DNA of 64,000 bases from UKL13-2 sp043773745 (GTDB lineage Bacteria; Pseudomonadota; Gammaproteobacteria; Burkholderiales; Usitatibacteraceae): NCBI GenBank assembly GCA_043773745.1, contig JAYVEV010000071.1:28567-92566 (forward strand), in the 5' to 3' direction. Position numbers and translations under genes: made by a program. The notes below the pieces were generated by a model. That model did no database searches and was not told the origin of the DNA. It saw nothing but the letters and a program-made list of their open reading frames with translations. Shown piece by piece: positions 35,694 through 44,702 of this stretch. Within the stretch, counting starts at the first letter, position 1, and every line of letters starts with the position of its first letter.

Positions 35694-36239
35694 TTACTTG
35701 CGTTTTGGTGCTGCTTTGGCTGCAGTGTCGGACGCTGTTTTAAAGGCGGTATCGGCAAATGCGGTCATCTGTTTTGCAGCTTTGCTGAAATTATCCATGG
35801 CTGCAGTTGAAGCGGCCATACCTGATTTCAGCGCGGTAACGGCCACATCAGAACCAGCTGGAGCTGACTTCGTTACTTTATCAAGAGTTTCAGCAACTGA
35901 TTGTTGAAAAACATTCACACGCTCTTCAACTAAAGCGGTGTATTGGGCTTGAGCAGCGGTCGAAATTTCGTAGAAATTCTTGGAGTAGCCCATCAGAAAC
36001 TCAACACCGGTTTCAGCCGTTTTAGTGCTAAGGCTGTTCAATTCCTGAGCATCTTTGATTGCTGCAAATGATTTAGCATTTTTTGCAGTTTCGCCCAAGC
36101 TGACTTTGGTGGCTTCGAGGTTAAGTGCGATTACGCGTTCTGCATTGGTGAAAGAGGCGGTGGCAAATTTCATTGAAGCGTCGATTGCTGATTTAGAAAA
36201 GTTGCCGAATTGTTCTGTTGCTGTATTAACGTTAGCCAT
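35694..36239 (-). CDS. phaP: Phasin family protein
   Basis: The 181-residue, mostly helical protein matches PHB-granule phasins: NTATEQFGNFSKSAIDASMKFATASFTNAERVIALNLEATKVSLGE, then repeated amphipathic helices and a C-terminal TAAKAAPKRK. Phasins coat polyhydroxyalkanoate granules and control their size. A clear GGAG ribosome site precedes ATG 36239. It is divergent from phaR with 460 bp between that hold a TGTTGC-AAC-GCAACA palindrome, consistent with repression by PhaR. No phaC/phaA/phaB is in the window. Confidence 0.9.
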   Translation of the reverse strand: MANVNTATEQFGNFSKSAIDASMKFATASFTNAERVIALNLEATKVSLGETAKNAKSFAAIKDAQELNSLSTKTAETGVEFLMGYSKNFYEISTAAQAQYTALVEERVNVFQQSVAETLDKVTKSAPAGSDVAVTALKSGMAASTAAMDNFSKAAKQMTAFADTAFKTASDTAAKAAPKRK

Positions 36240-36394
36240 GTTGATGCTCCTTGGGGGTAAATGTAAAAAGGTGGATAGATGAGTGAAAGCATTTGCAGGA
36301 CACCTTGATACCTCAAGTTACGCCAAAAAATTAAAAATGGTGCGCTGCACAAAACAAATAATATGGGCTTAAAGACTAAAAGTCAAGCATTTAT

Positions 36395-36409
36395 TGTTGC
36401 AACGCAACA
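36395..36409. promoter_or_regulatory. Possible PhaR operator between phaP and phaR
   Basis: TGTTGC-AAC-GCAACA is a perfect dyad about 155 bp before phaP and 290 bp before phaR. PhaR-type repressors are reported to bind TGC-N3-GCA-like palindromes, and further TGC/GCA words occur at about 36530 and 36585. The rest of the 36240-36699 gap shows no gene. Confidence 0.5.
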
Positions 36410-36699
36410 TAAATCTAAGAAGCATTATTTAACCATCAAAAATGCTATAATAATCAATAAACTATTGCATCTTGATGACAAATAAACAGCTTCAATAAAT
36501 TTCGTTGAGAGGTTTTTTTTGTGTGTTGCAGCATGTTTGGGCTGCCGGTAAAAAGAACTGACTTAGCGCCAATTTTGTTGCGCATTACTGATTGCATGCG
36601 AATCTCGCCAAAGCATCTGTTTTTATTTGAGTGGTAATTAGTTGGGCTGAATGCAAGCCCGAAACAATTGATCAGCACATAGACATTCAGGAGTTCATC

Positions 36700-37386
36700 G
36701 TGGCCCGCATTATTAAAAAATATCCCAATCGCCGCTTGTACGATACCGAGACCAGCGCATACATCACGCTGGCCGAGGTTAAGCAATTCGTACTCGAGAA
36801 GCAACAATTTGAGGTTCACGACGCTCGCACCAACGAGGATCTGACGCGCAGTATTTTGTTGCAGATCATTTTGGAAGAAGAGGGTAACGGCATACCGATG
36901 TTTTCCGCCGATATGCTCTCAAATATCATCCGCTATTACGGCCACACCATGCAGGGTTTGATGGGCAATTATCTGGAGCGCAGTATTGGCGCGTTCCACG
37001 AGGCGCAGCATAATTTTCAGGAGCAGTCCAAATCCCTCTACAACATTGCCCCGGGTGCCGCACCCGGCTTTGCGCCAGATGCCTGGACAAAGCTGGTGCC
37101 GACCGCAGTTCCCACCATGATGAATGATTATCTGGAAAAAAGTGCGTCCGGGGTAATCGGTATGCAGGAAGAGTTGCGCAAGCAAGCGATGCAAATGTTT
37201 TCAGGTTTTCCTTATGCCGGTATGGCTGACGAAAATGGCAGCTCCAAAGCCACTAAAGCCTCAGCAGAAGCGGATCCAGAAGCTGCTGAACGTCCTGCCG
37301 CCAGCACCAAGTCGGCATCTAAACCCAAAACGAAAAGCAAAGCCGCCGCGCCAAAATCAAGCGCAAAAAAACCATCCGGCCGATAA
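36700..37386 (+). CDS. phaR: Polyhydroxyalkanoate synthesis repressor PhaR
   Basis: The 228-residue protein begins (GTG) ARIIKKYPNRRLYDTETSAYITLAEVKQFVLE, the PHB/PHA accumulation regulator DNA-binding domain (about residues 1-62), followed by two PHB-accumulation domains (about 65-160) and a Lys/Ala/Ser-rich tail typical of AlgP-like ends. PhaR binds DNA and PHB granules and represses phasin genes until polymer is present. I chose GTG 36700 over the earlier frame start because AGGAG lies 6 bases before it and the family starts here. It is divergent from phaP and followed 21 bp later by rimO. Confidence 0.93.
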   Translation: MARIIKKYPNRRLYDTETSAYITLAEVKQFVLEKQQFEVHDARTNEDLTRSILLQIILEEEGNGIPMFSADMLSNIIRYYGHTMQGLMGNYLERSIGAFHEAQHNFQEQSKSLYNIAPGAAPGFAPDAWTKLVPTAVPTMMNDYLEKSASGVIGMQEELRKQAMQMFSGFPYAGMADENGSSKATKASAEADPEAAERPAASTKSASKPKTKSKAAAPKSSAKKPSGR

Positions 37387-37407
37387 GTCAAACCCGCAAA
37401 GCTACAT

Positions 37408-38799
37408 ATGAATTCCATTGTCCGACCGATTAAAATCGTCCCGAAAAAAATCCAACAGACTCGACCACCGCGCGTCGGTTTCGTCTCACTTGGTTGCCCC
37501 AAAGCACTGGTTGACAGCGAGCAGATCATCACGCAACTGCGCGCGGAAGGCTACGATATTGCGCCAGACTATGCGGGCGCAGACTTGGTCGTTGTCAACA
37601 CTTGCGGCTTTATCGATTCGGCCGTTGAGGAATCACTTGATGCGATTGGTGAGGCGCTTGCAGAAAATGGCAAAGTGATTGTGACCGGCTGCCTCGGTGC
37701 CAAGTCGGGTGAGGGCGGAGAAAACCTCGTCAAATTGGCGCATCCGCAAGTGCTGGCTGTCACCGGTCCGCATGCCAAGGAAGAGGTAATGCTGCATGTT
37801 CATGCGCATTTGCCAAGGCCGCACGAGCCGTTTATTGACCTCGTACCTGCCGCAGGTATTAAGCTCACGCCCAGGCACTACGCATACCTGAAAATTTCCG
37901 AAGGCTGTAACCATCGTTGCACGTTCTGCATCATTCCTTCGTTGCGCGGTGATTTGGTGAGCCGCCCGGTGGGTAGCGTGATGCAGGAAGCGGAAAATCT
38001 GGTGAAGTCGGGCGTCAAAGAGTTACTAGTGATTTCACAAGATACCTCGGCCTACGGTGTTGACGTGAAATATCGCACCGGGTTCTGGCAAGGCCGGCCA
38101 GTGAAAACCCGCATGACCGAGCTATGCGAGGCGCTTGGTTCGCTCGGTGTTTGGGTTCGTTTGCATTATGTCTATCCCTATCCGCATGTGGATGAGGTGA
38201 TTCCGTTGATGGCAAGCGGCAAAATATTGCCTTACCTCGATGTGCCATTTCAGCATGCAAGCCCGCGAATTTTGAAGCTGATGAAGCGTCCTGCGAATGC
38301 CGAAAAAACGCTCGACCGTATCCACGCGTGGCGAAAAATGTGCCCGGATATTACGTTGCGCTCCACCTTCATTGCCGGTTTTCCGGGTGAGACTGAAGCG
38401 GAGTTTGAAGAGTTATTGAGTTTCTTGCAGGAAGCGCAGCTGGATCGTGTTGGTTGCTTTGCCTATTCACCGGTGGACGGCGCAGTCGCGAACGAGTTGC
38501 CTGATCCGGTACCTGATGAAATTCGTGCTGACCGCCAGCGCCGCTTTATGGAAACCCAAACCAAAATCAGCCAAGCTAAATTAAAAAACAAAATTGGTCG
38601 CGAGATGGAGGTGTTGGTTGATATGGTCAGCCGGGATGGGCTGGTCGGGCGCAGTAGCGCCGATGCGCCAGAAATCGACGGTCAGGTACATGTTTATGGT
38701 AAGCCAGCAGTGCTAAAAAACATCAAGTCTGGCGATATGATTCGTGTTCGCGTGACCGAAACGAATGAGCATGATTTGATTGCCGAACTCGTGCTGTGA
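37408..38799 (+). CDS. rimO: Ribosomal protein S12 methylthiotransferase RimO
   Basis: The 463-residue protein has the MTTase cluster cysteines C30 (SLGCPKALVDSE), C66 (NTCGF) and C95 (TGCLG), the radical-SAM motif CNHRCTFC (C167, C171, C174), and a C-terminal TRAM-like domain (DGLVGRSSADAPEIDG). It adds a methylthio group to an aspartate of ribosomal protein S12 and needs two 4Fe-4S clusters. ATG 37408. It follows phaR closely and may share its transcript. A strong hairpin terminator lies 25 bp after the stop. Confidence 0.96.
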   Translation: MNSIVRPIKIVPKKIQQTRPPRVGFVSLGCPKALVDSEQIITQLRAEGYDIAPDYAGADLVVVNTCGFIDSAVEESLDAIGEALAENGKVIVTGCLGAKSGEGGENLVKLAHPQVLAVTGPHAKEEVMLHVHAHLPRPHEPFIDLVPAAGIKLTPRHYAYLKISEGCNHRCTFCIIPSLRGDLVSRPVGSVMQEAENLVKSGVKELLVISQDTSAYGVDVKYRTGFWQGRPVKTRMTELCEALGSLGVWVRLHYVYPYPHVDEVIPLMASGKILPYLDVPFQHASPRILKLMKRPANAEKTLDRIHAWRKMCPDITLRSTFIAGFPGETEAEFEELLSFLQEAQLDRVGCFAYSPVDGAVANELPDPVPDEIRADRQRRFMETQTKISQAKLKNKIGREMEVLVDMVSRDGLVGRSSADAPEIDGQVHVYGKPAVLKNIKSGDMIRVRVTETNEHDLIAELVL

Positions 38800-38824
38800 A
38801 AAGTTTGTCCCGAGTGCTGGAAAT

Positions 38825-38852
38825 AAAAAAGCCCGCAATGCGGGGCTTTTTT
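38825..38852. terminator. Bidirectional terminator after rimO
   Basis: AAAAAAGCCC-GC-AAT-GC-GGGGCTTTTTT forms a stem with A- and T-runs on both sides, between the convergent rimO and glycine-zipper genes. Confidence 0.9.
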
Positions 38853-38879
38853 ATCGACGCCACGTTGCTTGGATGCGGG

Positions 38880-39287
38880 TTAATTACGCTCCAGTTTGCC
38901 GCCGGTCACTTTGATTTTGTCGCCGACTTTGTAACCTGATGCGGCGTTAAATGAAAACGTTCGGGTCTCCCCGCCTTCAAGTTTGACCACAACTTGATAT
39001 ACCGTCTTTTTCTTCATGTTTTTCTCGGCCTCATTTCCGACATAAGCGCCACCCGCCGCGCCTGCAACGGTCGCCAAATCCTTGCCGCGTCCGCCACCAA
39101 CTTGATGGCCCAATACGCCGCCTAGCACGCCGCCCGCAACCAGACCCACACCCGAACCCTTGCCTTTTTGTTGCACGGTTTTGATATCGGTTACCGTGCC
39201 GCAGCTATCGCATTTGGCATATACGTTACTACCCAGCAAAAATGTTCCCACTGCAACAACAGATATAATCAATTTTGAATATTTCAT
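38880..39287 (-). CDS. Glycine-zipper 2TM surface antigen-like protein
   Basis: The 135-residue protein starts MKYSKLIISVVAVGTFLLGSNVYA, a Sec signal peptide, then AKCDSCGTVTDI, a glycine zipper (GVGLVAGGVLGGVLGHQVGGG... GAAGGAYVGNE, about residues 45-85) and a C-terminal beta-rich part VYQVVVKLEGGETRTF...KVTGGKLERN. It matches the SlyB/17-kDa-antigen-like outer-envelope family, which supports envelope integrity. I chose the second of two adjacent ATGs (39287) because GAAGGAG lies 6 bases before it. No operon partner. It is likely periplasmic or outer-membrane associated. Confidence 0.85.
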   Translation of the reverse strand: MKYSKLIISVVAVGTFLLGSNVYAKCDSCGTVTDIKTVQQKGKGSGVGLVAGGVLGGVLGHQVGGGRGKDLATVAGAAGGAYVGNEAEKNMKKKTVYQVVVKLEGGETRTFSFNAASGYKVGDKIKVTGGKLERN

Positions 39288-39467
39288 CATTAACTCCTTC
39301 AATAACATGCAATGAGGTCGATAGAGATAGTAACGTAAACCTAAGTAAAAAGGAGTACGCAACTTTGGTAAGGGCGATAGTGTGGCTTGTAGTGTGAATA
39401 GCGATCCTTTATGTCGCTATCTTTTCTGATACATAGAGCTCGCCTCCTGCATGAAAAAAATCTGCCG

Positions 39468-40526
39468 TCATTCGGGCTCCTGCACGGAGTACCCTCTGGC
39501 TCTCAATATTGCAAGATATCCGTCGACTTTAAGCATTTGTTCGATAGGTAAAATAGCCAGCGTGACGTTGTTATTGGTTAACGCCGACTCTGCGGCGTTA
39601 AGCCACGCATTTTGTAGTTGCGCCTGAATGTTTTGCACGCCAAGCGTTTTTATGAACGATGCGCTATAAATTGCCGCTTCACAAGCAATGCGCTGGTCGG
39701 TTATGGGAAGCGCACGAATAGCGTTGATATCGCCGCTTGCCCATGCGTTGGCTCGAGTGCGCATGAGGGCCAGGTCAGTTTCGATGCGCTCAATAGTCTT
39801 TGCAAAGCAGTCTGTGTCCGTCAGCCTTGATGTTTTGAGTTCATTTACTGCCGCACGCGGGTTGCTAATGGTTGGCTCGACTCTAACCGCGGTCATTTTT
39901 ACTTTGTATTTTTTGGCGGCATCGCTGACCACTGGGAACACCACACTAGATGAGGTAAGACCCACTTGGGTGATCGCTTTTGTGTAAAGTTCCATGGCGG
40001 CGAATATCGGACGCCAACGCTCAATATCGTTTTCTTCATCCTGATAATTACTAATATATTTGTCGCGTAACACCAGCCAACGCGCGTACAAATCAGCGGG
40101 AACAATCTCCCGAAGTGTGGCCCCATCCGGGTTTTTTCGTGCTTCCATTGCGGAAGGTATCAAGGTAAGCGCAGTAAAAAAACCGATTTGCTTCATCGAA
40201 ATACCCATTGTTGGCCCCGTGAGCACCTCTTGCGATTGTGCAATGACTGTCTCGATCTGCTTCGAGCGCCAAGTCATTTTTTTGGGCACAGGACTTTGCG
40301 TGCCGATGATCCACATCACACGATTTCCTTTTGAAACTCTCCACATGCCCGGCCCGGGCTGCTCGCCACTGACAAGTACTTTTTCCAAAACGACCGGAGT
40401 TGGTATTGTGATCGGTGTTTCAGCAGTTGATGCAGGCGATGCTAGTTCTGCGAATACCGGCGCAGTGGTAAGTATAGTGAGCGCAAAAAATAGGGGACAT
40501 AAAAAAACAGAAATTCTCAAATGCAT
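39468..40526 (-). CDS. TraB/GumN family protein, atypical
   Basis: The 352-residue protein has a signal peptide (MHLRISVFLCPLFFALTILTTAPVFA) and the TraB/GumN pattern VSGEQPGPGMWRVSKGNRVMWIIGTQSPVPKKM (about residues 52-84). The family's metal-binding GTxH motif reads GTQS here, so a key His is replaced; catalytic activity in the usual sense is doubtful. The C-terminal part contains NNNVTLAILPIEQML. It is expected in the periplasm or cell envelope, but the family's bacterial role is poorly known. Monocistronic. Confidence 0.75.
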   Translation of the reverse strand: MHLRISVFLCPLFFALTILTTAPVFAELASPASTAETPITIPTPVVLEKVLVSGEQPGPGMWRVSKGNRVMWIIGTQSPVPKKMTWRSKQIETVIAQSQEVLTGPTMGISMKQIGFFTALTLIPSAMEARKNPDGATLREIVPADLYARWLVLRDKYISNYQDEENDIERWRPIFAAMELYTKAITQVGLTSSSVVFPVVSDAAKKYKVKMTAVRVEPTISNPRAAVNELKTSRLTDTDCFAKTIERIETDLALMRTRANAWASGDINAIRALPITDQRIACEAAIYSASFIKTLGVQNIQAQLQNAWLNAAESALTNNNVTLAILPIEQMLKVDGYLAILRARGYSVQEPE

Positions 40527-40780
40527 CCTTATTCACGAATCGTGAATTGTTTGAATTGCTCAAGCTAAATGAAGACAGTCAACATGGTGGTAAGTTTCAT
40601 TTGCGTTGATACTTATTAATTCATAATCCACAAACCATTAACCACAAGCTCGCACAATTTGATGTGTACGCTCCATTGTCGGGCGATGGAAACCTCGACG
40701 TAATAGTTCGGATCACTAGTGAATGGTAAACAACGGCCGAGTTTACAGGCAGGGCATGAGTATCCTCCCTTGCGAATATT

Positions 40781-40858
40781 TAAACTCTAATAGGTGCGGG
40801 CGTTTCGGGGCAAAAGGCTTTAAACGCCCCGCCAGTGCTAGTGTTTTTATTTTTTACG
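40781..40858. repeat. Dispersed palindrome, copy 5 (after lysS)
   Basis: AACTCTAATAGGTGCGGGCG and CGCCCCGCCAGTGCTAGTGT are imperfect inverses around the core TTTCGGGGCAAAAGGCTTTAA, with a T-rich tail. It lies 14 bp past the lysS stop, on the terminator side. The rest of the 345-bp gap 40527-40871 shows no gene. The right arm, read on the minus strand, matches copy 1. Confidence 0.75.
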
Positions 40859-40871
40859 AGCGCAAAAAATA

Positions 40872-42392
40872 CTATTTCGCAATATCACTGGCCCTAAGCT
40901 GCGGAAACAAAATCACGTCTCTTATCGACGCTGAGTTGGTGAGCAGCATCACCAGCCGATCAATCCCGATCCCTTCGCCCGCCGTTGGTGGCATGCCGTA
41001 TTCGAGTGCACGAATAAAGTCGGCATCGTAGTGCATTGCCTCCTCGTCGCCGCCTTCCTTGGCTTTGACCTGTTCCATGAAGCGCGCCGCCTGATCCTCG
41101 GCATCGTTTAATTCTGAAAATCCGTTTGCCAGCTCACGACCCGCGATAAATAGCTCAAACCGGTCGGTAATGGCTGGATTTTTTTCGTTACGGCGTGCCA
41201 GAGGCGAGACTTCCGCCGGGTAGTCAACGATGAACGTGGGCTGAATTAGTTTCGATTCGGCGGTTTCTTCGAAGAGTTTTAGCTGCAAGGTGCCAACGGT
41301 GTCGTTTGCCTTCACTGGGGCATGATGCTTTTTGCAGAGGGTTTTCAGCGTCTCAAAATCATCGAGGTTGGTATCGGCGTAATCAGGGAAATATTGTTTC
41401 ACCGCTTGTGGCATGGTCAGGCGTGCGAAGGGTTGGCCGAAATCAATTTGCATACCCTGATAATCGATCAGGGTGGTGCCGCAAACCTTCAGTGAGATGC
41501 TGCGGATCATGTCCTCGGTGAATTGCATCAGGTGATGGAAATCACGGTAGGCGATGTAGAACTCCATCATCGTGAATTCCGGATTGTGGCGCACGCTCAT
41601 GCCCTCGTTGCGGAAGTTGCGATTGATCTCAAACACCCGCTCGAATCCACCCACAATTAGGCGCTTCAAATACAGCTCCGGTGCAATGCGCAGATAAAGC
41701 TGCATATCGAGGGTGTTGTGGTGAGTGATGAATGGCTTTGCCGCCGCCCCGCCGGGGATCGGGTGCATCATGGGGGTTTCGACTTCAAGGTAACCTGCGG
41801 CCACCATGAAAGCGCGAATCTCCTGCACGATTTGTGAGCGCGCCTCAAAGGTGTGTTTCACTTCCGGATTCACCATCAGATCCACATAGCGCATGCGATA
41901 GCGCTGCTCGGTATCGGATAAGCCGTGAAATTTTTCAGGCAAGGGGCGTAATGACTTTACCAGCAGCCTAAGCGATGTGACATGCACGGAAAGCTCACCC
42001 ACTTTGGTCTTGAACAGCCGACCTTCGGCACCCAAAATATCACCCATGTCGTAGTGCTTAAACGCTTCCAGCGCTTCAGCGCCGAGGTCGTTCATGGTGA
42101 CGTAAAGTTGAATGCGGCCTGATGCATCCTGAATGGTGGCAAAGGCAGCCTTGCCCATCACGCGCTTTAACATCATGCGACCAGCGATCTTGACCGTAAC
42201 GGGTGCCGCCGCCTCTAATTCTTCTTTCGATTTTTCGCCATAGGCAGCAACTAACTCTGCCGATTGATGCTCTGGTCTGAAATCATTGGGGAAGGGTTGC
42301 GCTGTTACGCTGCGAATGGCGGCAAGCTTTTGACGGCGCTCGGCCATGACATGGTTTTCGTCTAGCGGTGCGTTTTGAATATCGTCAGACAT
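40872..42392 (-). CDS. lysS: Lysyl-tRNA synthetase, class II
   Basis: The 506-residue protein has an N-terminal OB anticodon-binding domain (about residues 60-150, VKIAGRMMLKRVMGKAAFATIQDASGRIQLY), and the class II catalytic core: motif 1 (FMVAAGYLEVETPMMHPIPGGAAAKPF), motif 2 (RVFEINRNFRNEGMSVRHNPEFTMMEFY) and motif 3 (GEGIGIDRLVMLLTN). It charges tRNA-Lys. The ATG at 42392 gives MSDDIQNAPLDENHVM; an upstream TTG in frame is less likely. It is the last gene of the operon prfB-EamA-PNPOx-lysS, in the order known from the proteobacterial prfB-lysS pairing. Confidence 0.97.
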   Translation of the reverse strand: MSDDIQNAPLDENHVMAERRQKLAAIRSVTAQPFPNDFRPEHQSAELVAAYGEKSKEELEAAAPVTVKIAGRMMLKRVMGKAAFATIQDASGRIQLYVTMNDLGAEALEAFKHYDMGDILGAEGRLFKTKVGELSVHVTSLRLLVKSLRPLPEKFHGLSDTEQRYRMRYVDLMVNPEVKHTFEARSQIVQEIRAFMVAAGYLEVETPMMHPIPGGAAAKPFITHHNTLDMQLYLRIAPELYLKRLIVGGFERVFEINRNFRNEGMSVRHNPEFTMMEFYIAYRDFHHLMQFTEDMIRSISLKVCGTTLIDYQGMQIDFGQPFARLTMPQAVKQYFPDYADTNLDDFETLKTLCKKHHAPVKANDTVGTLQLKLFEETAESKLIQPTFIVDYPAEVSPLARRNEKNPAITDRFELFIAGRELANGFSELNDAEDQAARFMEQVKAKEGGDEEAMHYDADFIRALEYGMPPTAGEGIGIDRLVMLLTNSASIRDVILFPQLRASDIAK

Positions 42393-42417
42393 GGTGCTCT
42401 CAATCAAATTTTAAAAT

Positions 42418-43065
42418 TTAAGGTTGTAACCAGGCGGCCTGCAAAATTCCATCCGGCCAGCTAAATAGTGCGCGCCGATTGCCCTGCGCGGCAAGATAGA
42501 CCCATTCAATCGAGGTCACATGAACCGTTACCACGCAAAAATTTTTGCGACCAAGATCACGCACCTGATCGGGTTCCAAGTCGCCAACGTCGTTTACGAT
42601 ATCAAGCTTCGGCGCGGGCAGGGTCATTGGCGTGATGATTTCGGTACCGGGAGCATCATCAACGCAATAAGTCAGTCGTGACATGGCCCGTGAATCCTGC
42701 CATGCACTATTGGCCACCTCATCATCCGTATGCACTTTCACCAAGCCAGTGAGCCGGAGCTGGATTTTTTTGCTCGCATCGTAGGCAATCACACAGGCTG
42801 CTGGTCCGGCGCGCCATTGGGCAATCTTGGCGGAGCGAATATCTGAATGAAAGGCCAGCGCGCGCGCGTCGCGATCAGCGTTGCGCAATATCATTGTTCG
42901 TGCAGTAGGGCCGCCGTTGCTATCTACACTTGCCACAACGGGCGCATGAAACGCTGAGCGACGGTCAGTAGTGCCGAGCACGAGCAAATGCCAAGCTTCA
43001 GTCAGCGCGCTCTCAAGGCTGTCGTAAAAGGCGGGTAGCGGCGGAGAACTAGTGTTGATGATCAT
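42418..43065 (-). CDS. Pyridoxamine-phosphate-oxidase-like flavin-binding protein
   Basis: The 215-residue protein has a split-barrel FMN-binding fold: a central RSAFHAPVVASVDSNGGPTARTMILR (about residues 36-61), then LAFHSDIRSAKIAQW and ACVIAYDASKKIQLRLTG. The C-terminal NFCVVTVHVTSIEWVYLAAQGNRRALFSW matches the FMN-binding Alr4036-like group, not classic PdxH. It probably binds FMN or a related flavin; no substrate is known. ATG 43065 was chosen over the earlier frame start because it is 5 bp after the EamA stop and the upstream part is unlike the family. Third gene of the prfB-lysS operon. Confidence 0.82.
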   Translation of the reverse strand: MIINTSSPPLPAFYDSLESALTEAWHLLVLGTTDRRSAFHAPVVASVDSNGGPTARTMILRNADRDARALAFHSDIRSAKIAQWRAGPAACVIAYDASKKIQLRLTGLVKVHTDDEVANSAWQDSRAMSRLTYCVDDAPGTEIITPMTLPAPKLDIVNDVGDLEPDQVRDLGRKNFCVVTVHVTSIEWVYLAAQGNRRALFSWPDGILQAAWLQP

Positions 43066-43070
43066 ACTCG

Positions 43071-43517
43071 TTAACCTTGCGCCTTCCATGACATCAGGCC
43101 AATGCCGCCCAGACACAATGCAATGCCGGATAATTTGGCGATGGATAGTGATTCACGAAAGAATATGGCACCAATCAATAACGTGGATAAGGCCACGATT
43201 GCTGCTGTCAGGACGGCAGCCGACGATAGTTCTGCCCCCGCGCGGTAGGCCAATAAAAATCCGATTTCGATCAGCACAATACTCGCGGCTACGCCATACA
43301 CAGCCCAATTGAGTTTTTTAATCTCGCTCAATAATGATTCGTTGAGCGGGAACATCAGAAATAGCGGCAGCGTCAATACGGCCGCCAATAAATAAAACAT
43401 TAGCAGCGAAATCACCGGATGGGTACCAGGCGAAATACTCTTTTGCGTGACGTGATAAAGCACCTGCCCTGCAATCGCCAGCAAGAACGCTATCAGCAGA
43501 CCGGTTTTCATGGCCAT
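43071..43517 (-). CDS. EamA-type small membrane transporter subunit
   Basis: The 148-residue protein has five hydrophobic helices and the drug/metabolite-transporter half-unit pattern: ISLLMFYLLAAVLTLPL, NWAVYGVAASIVLIEIGFLLAYRAG, and LLIGAIFFRESLSIAKLSGIALCLGGI. One EamA domain of about 140 residues implies work as a dimer. The substrate is unknown. It lies 5 bp after prfB stops and 5 bp before the PNPOx-like gene, inside the same transcript as lysS. ATG 43517 or Met 3 are both possible. Confidence 0.82.
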   Translation of the reverse strand: MAMKTGLLIAFLLAIAGQVLYHVTQKSISPGTHPVISLLMFYLLAAVLTLPLFLMFPLNESLLSEIKKLNWAVYGVAASIVLIEIGFLLAYRAGAELSSAAVLTAAIVALSTLLIGAIFFRESLSIAKLSGIALCLGGIGLMSWKAQG

Positions 43518-43522
43518 AATTA

Positions 43523-44627
43523 TTAAACGCCTTGCTTCAAGCTAGCCTCGATAAACGGATCCAGATCACCGTCCAGTACTTTTTGCGTTGCGCTGATTTC
43601 CACATTGGTACGCAAATCTTTAATGCGACTTTGGTCCAGCACATACGAGCGAATCTGATGGCCCCAGCCCACATCGGTCTTGGTTGCCTCCAGTTTATCC
43701 TGCTCAACCTGGCGTTTGCGGATTTCCAGCTCGTATAACTTTGCTTTCAGCATGGTCATCGCCTCCGCTTTGTTGCGATGCTGGGAGCGATCATTCTGAC
43801 ATTGCACCACAATGCCGGTCGGGGCATGGGTGATACGAATCGCGGAATCCGTTTTATTGATGTGCTGGCCACCCGCGCCGGATGCGCGGAAAGTATCAAT
43901 GCGCAGATCTGCTGGATTAATATCCACTTCAATCGAATCATCGATCTCGGGATAGACAAAAACGCTGGCAAACGAAGTGTGTCGCCCGCCTGAGGAATCA
44001 AACGGCGATTTGCGCACCAGGCGATGCACACCGGTTTCGGTACGCAAAAAACCATAGGCATAATCGCCACTGATTTTTATGGTCGCACTCTTGATGCCGG
44101 CTACATCGCCGTCGGATTGTTCCAATAATTCCGTTTTGAAACCTTTGCGCTCGGCATAGCGCAAATACTGCCGCAGCAGCATCGACGCCCAATCCTGCGC
44201 TTCAGTGCCACCGGCGCCGGACTGAATATCCAGAAAGCAATTGAACCCGTCCGCCGCATTCGAAAACATGCGTTTGAATTCCATGTCCGCCACCACCGCG
44301 CGAATCGTTTCCACATCGGTTGATACTGCTTGCAGGGTTGGGTCGTCACCTTCTTCGCGGGCAAGATCGAAAATTTCCTGACCGTCCTTTAGGCCCCGAT
44401 CAATTTGAATCAGCGCCTCAACCACGGCATCCAGCGATTTTTTCTCGCGGCCCAATTCCTGGGCTTTTTTTGCGTCAGCCCAGATGGCCGGGTCTTCAGC
44501 CAGTTTGGAAACTTCTTCGCGGCGCGCTACTTTGCCGTCAAAGTCAAAGATACCTCCGCAACTCGACCGCGCGTGCGGACAAGTCGGAAAGACTGTTTGA
44601 AATTAGGTTAATTTGATCGGCTTCCAT
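43523..44627 (-). CDS. prfB: Peptide chain release factor 2 (programmed +1 frameshift)
   Basis: From ATG 44627, 27 codons read MEADQINLISNSLSDLSARA...RRYL and reach an in-frame TGA (44546-44544). The sequence CGGAGG-TAT-CTT-TGA-C is the RF2 frameshift site: a ribosome-site-like GGAGG 3 bases before the CTT slip codon. Shifting +1 continues as D-F-D-G-K-V-A-R-R-E-E-V and gives a 367-residue protein, the normal length. It carries the stop-codon tripeptide SPF (RKSPFDSSGGRHT) and the GGQHINKTDSAIR catalytic loop. RF2 ends translation at UGA and UAA; the frameshift autoregulates it. First gene of the operon to lysS. Confidence 0.97.
44540..44558 (-). promoter_or_regulatory. RF2 autoregulatory +1 frameshift site
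   Basis: The sequence reads TGCGGAGGTATCTTTGACT in this strand's direction: internal GGAGG, slippery CTT and stop TGA followed by C. When RF2 is scarce, the ribosome shifts +1 at CTT. The site matches the textbook arrangement except for a shorter purine run. Confidence 0.95.
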
Positions 44628-44702
44628 GATGCTTTTCGGATGTTTTTATAAGCCGAGATTATAGCTGATGGCGGGGCGAATTCCGCTATCTGCCCGCATC
44701 CG

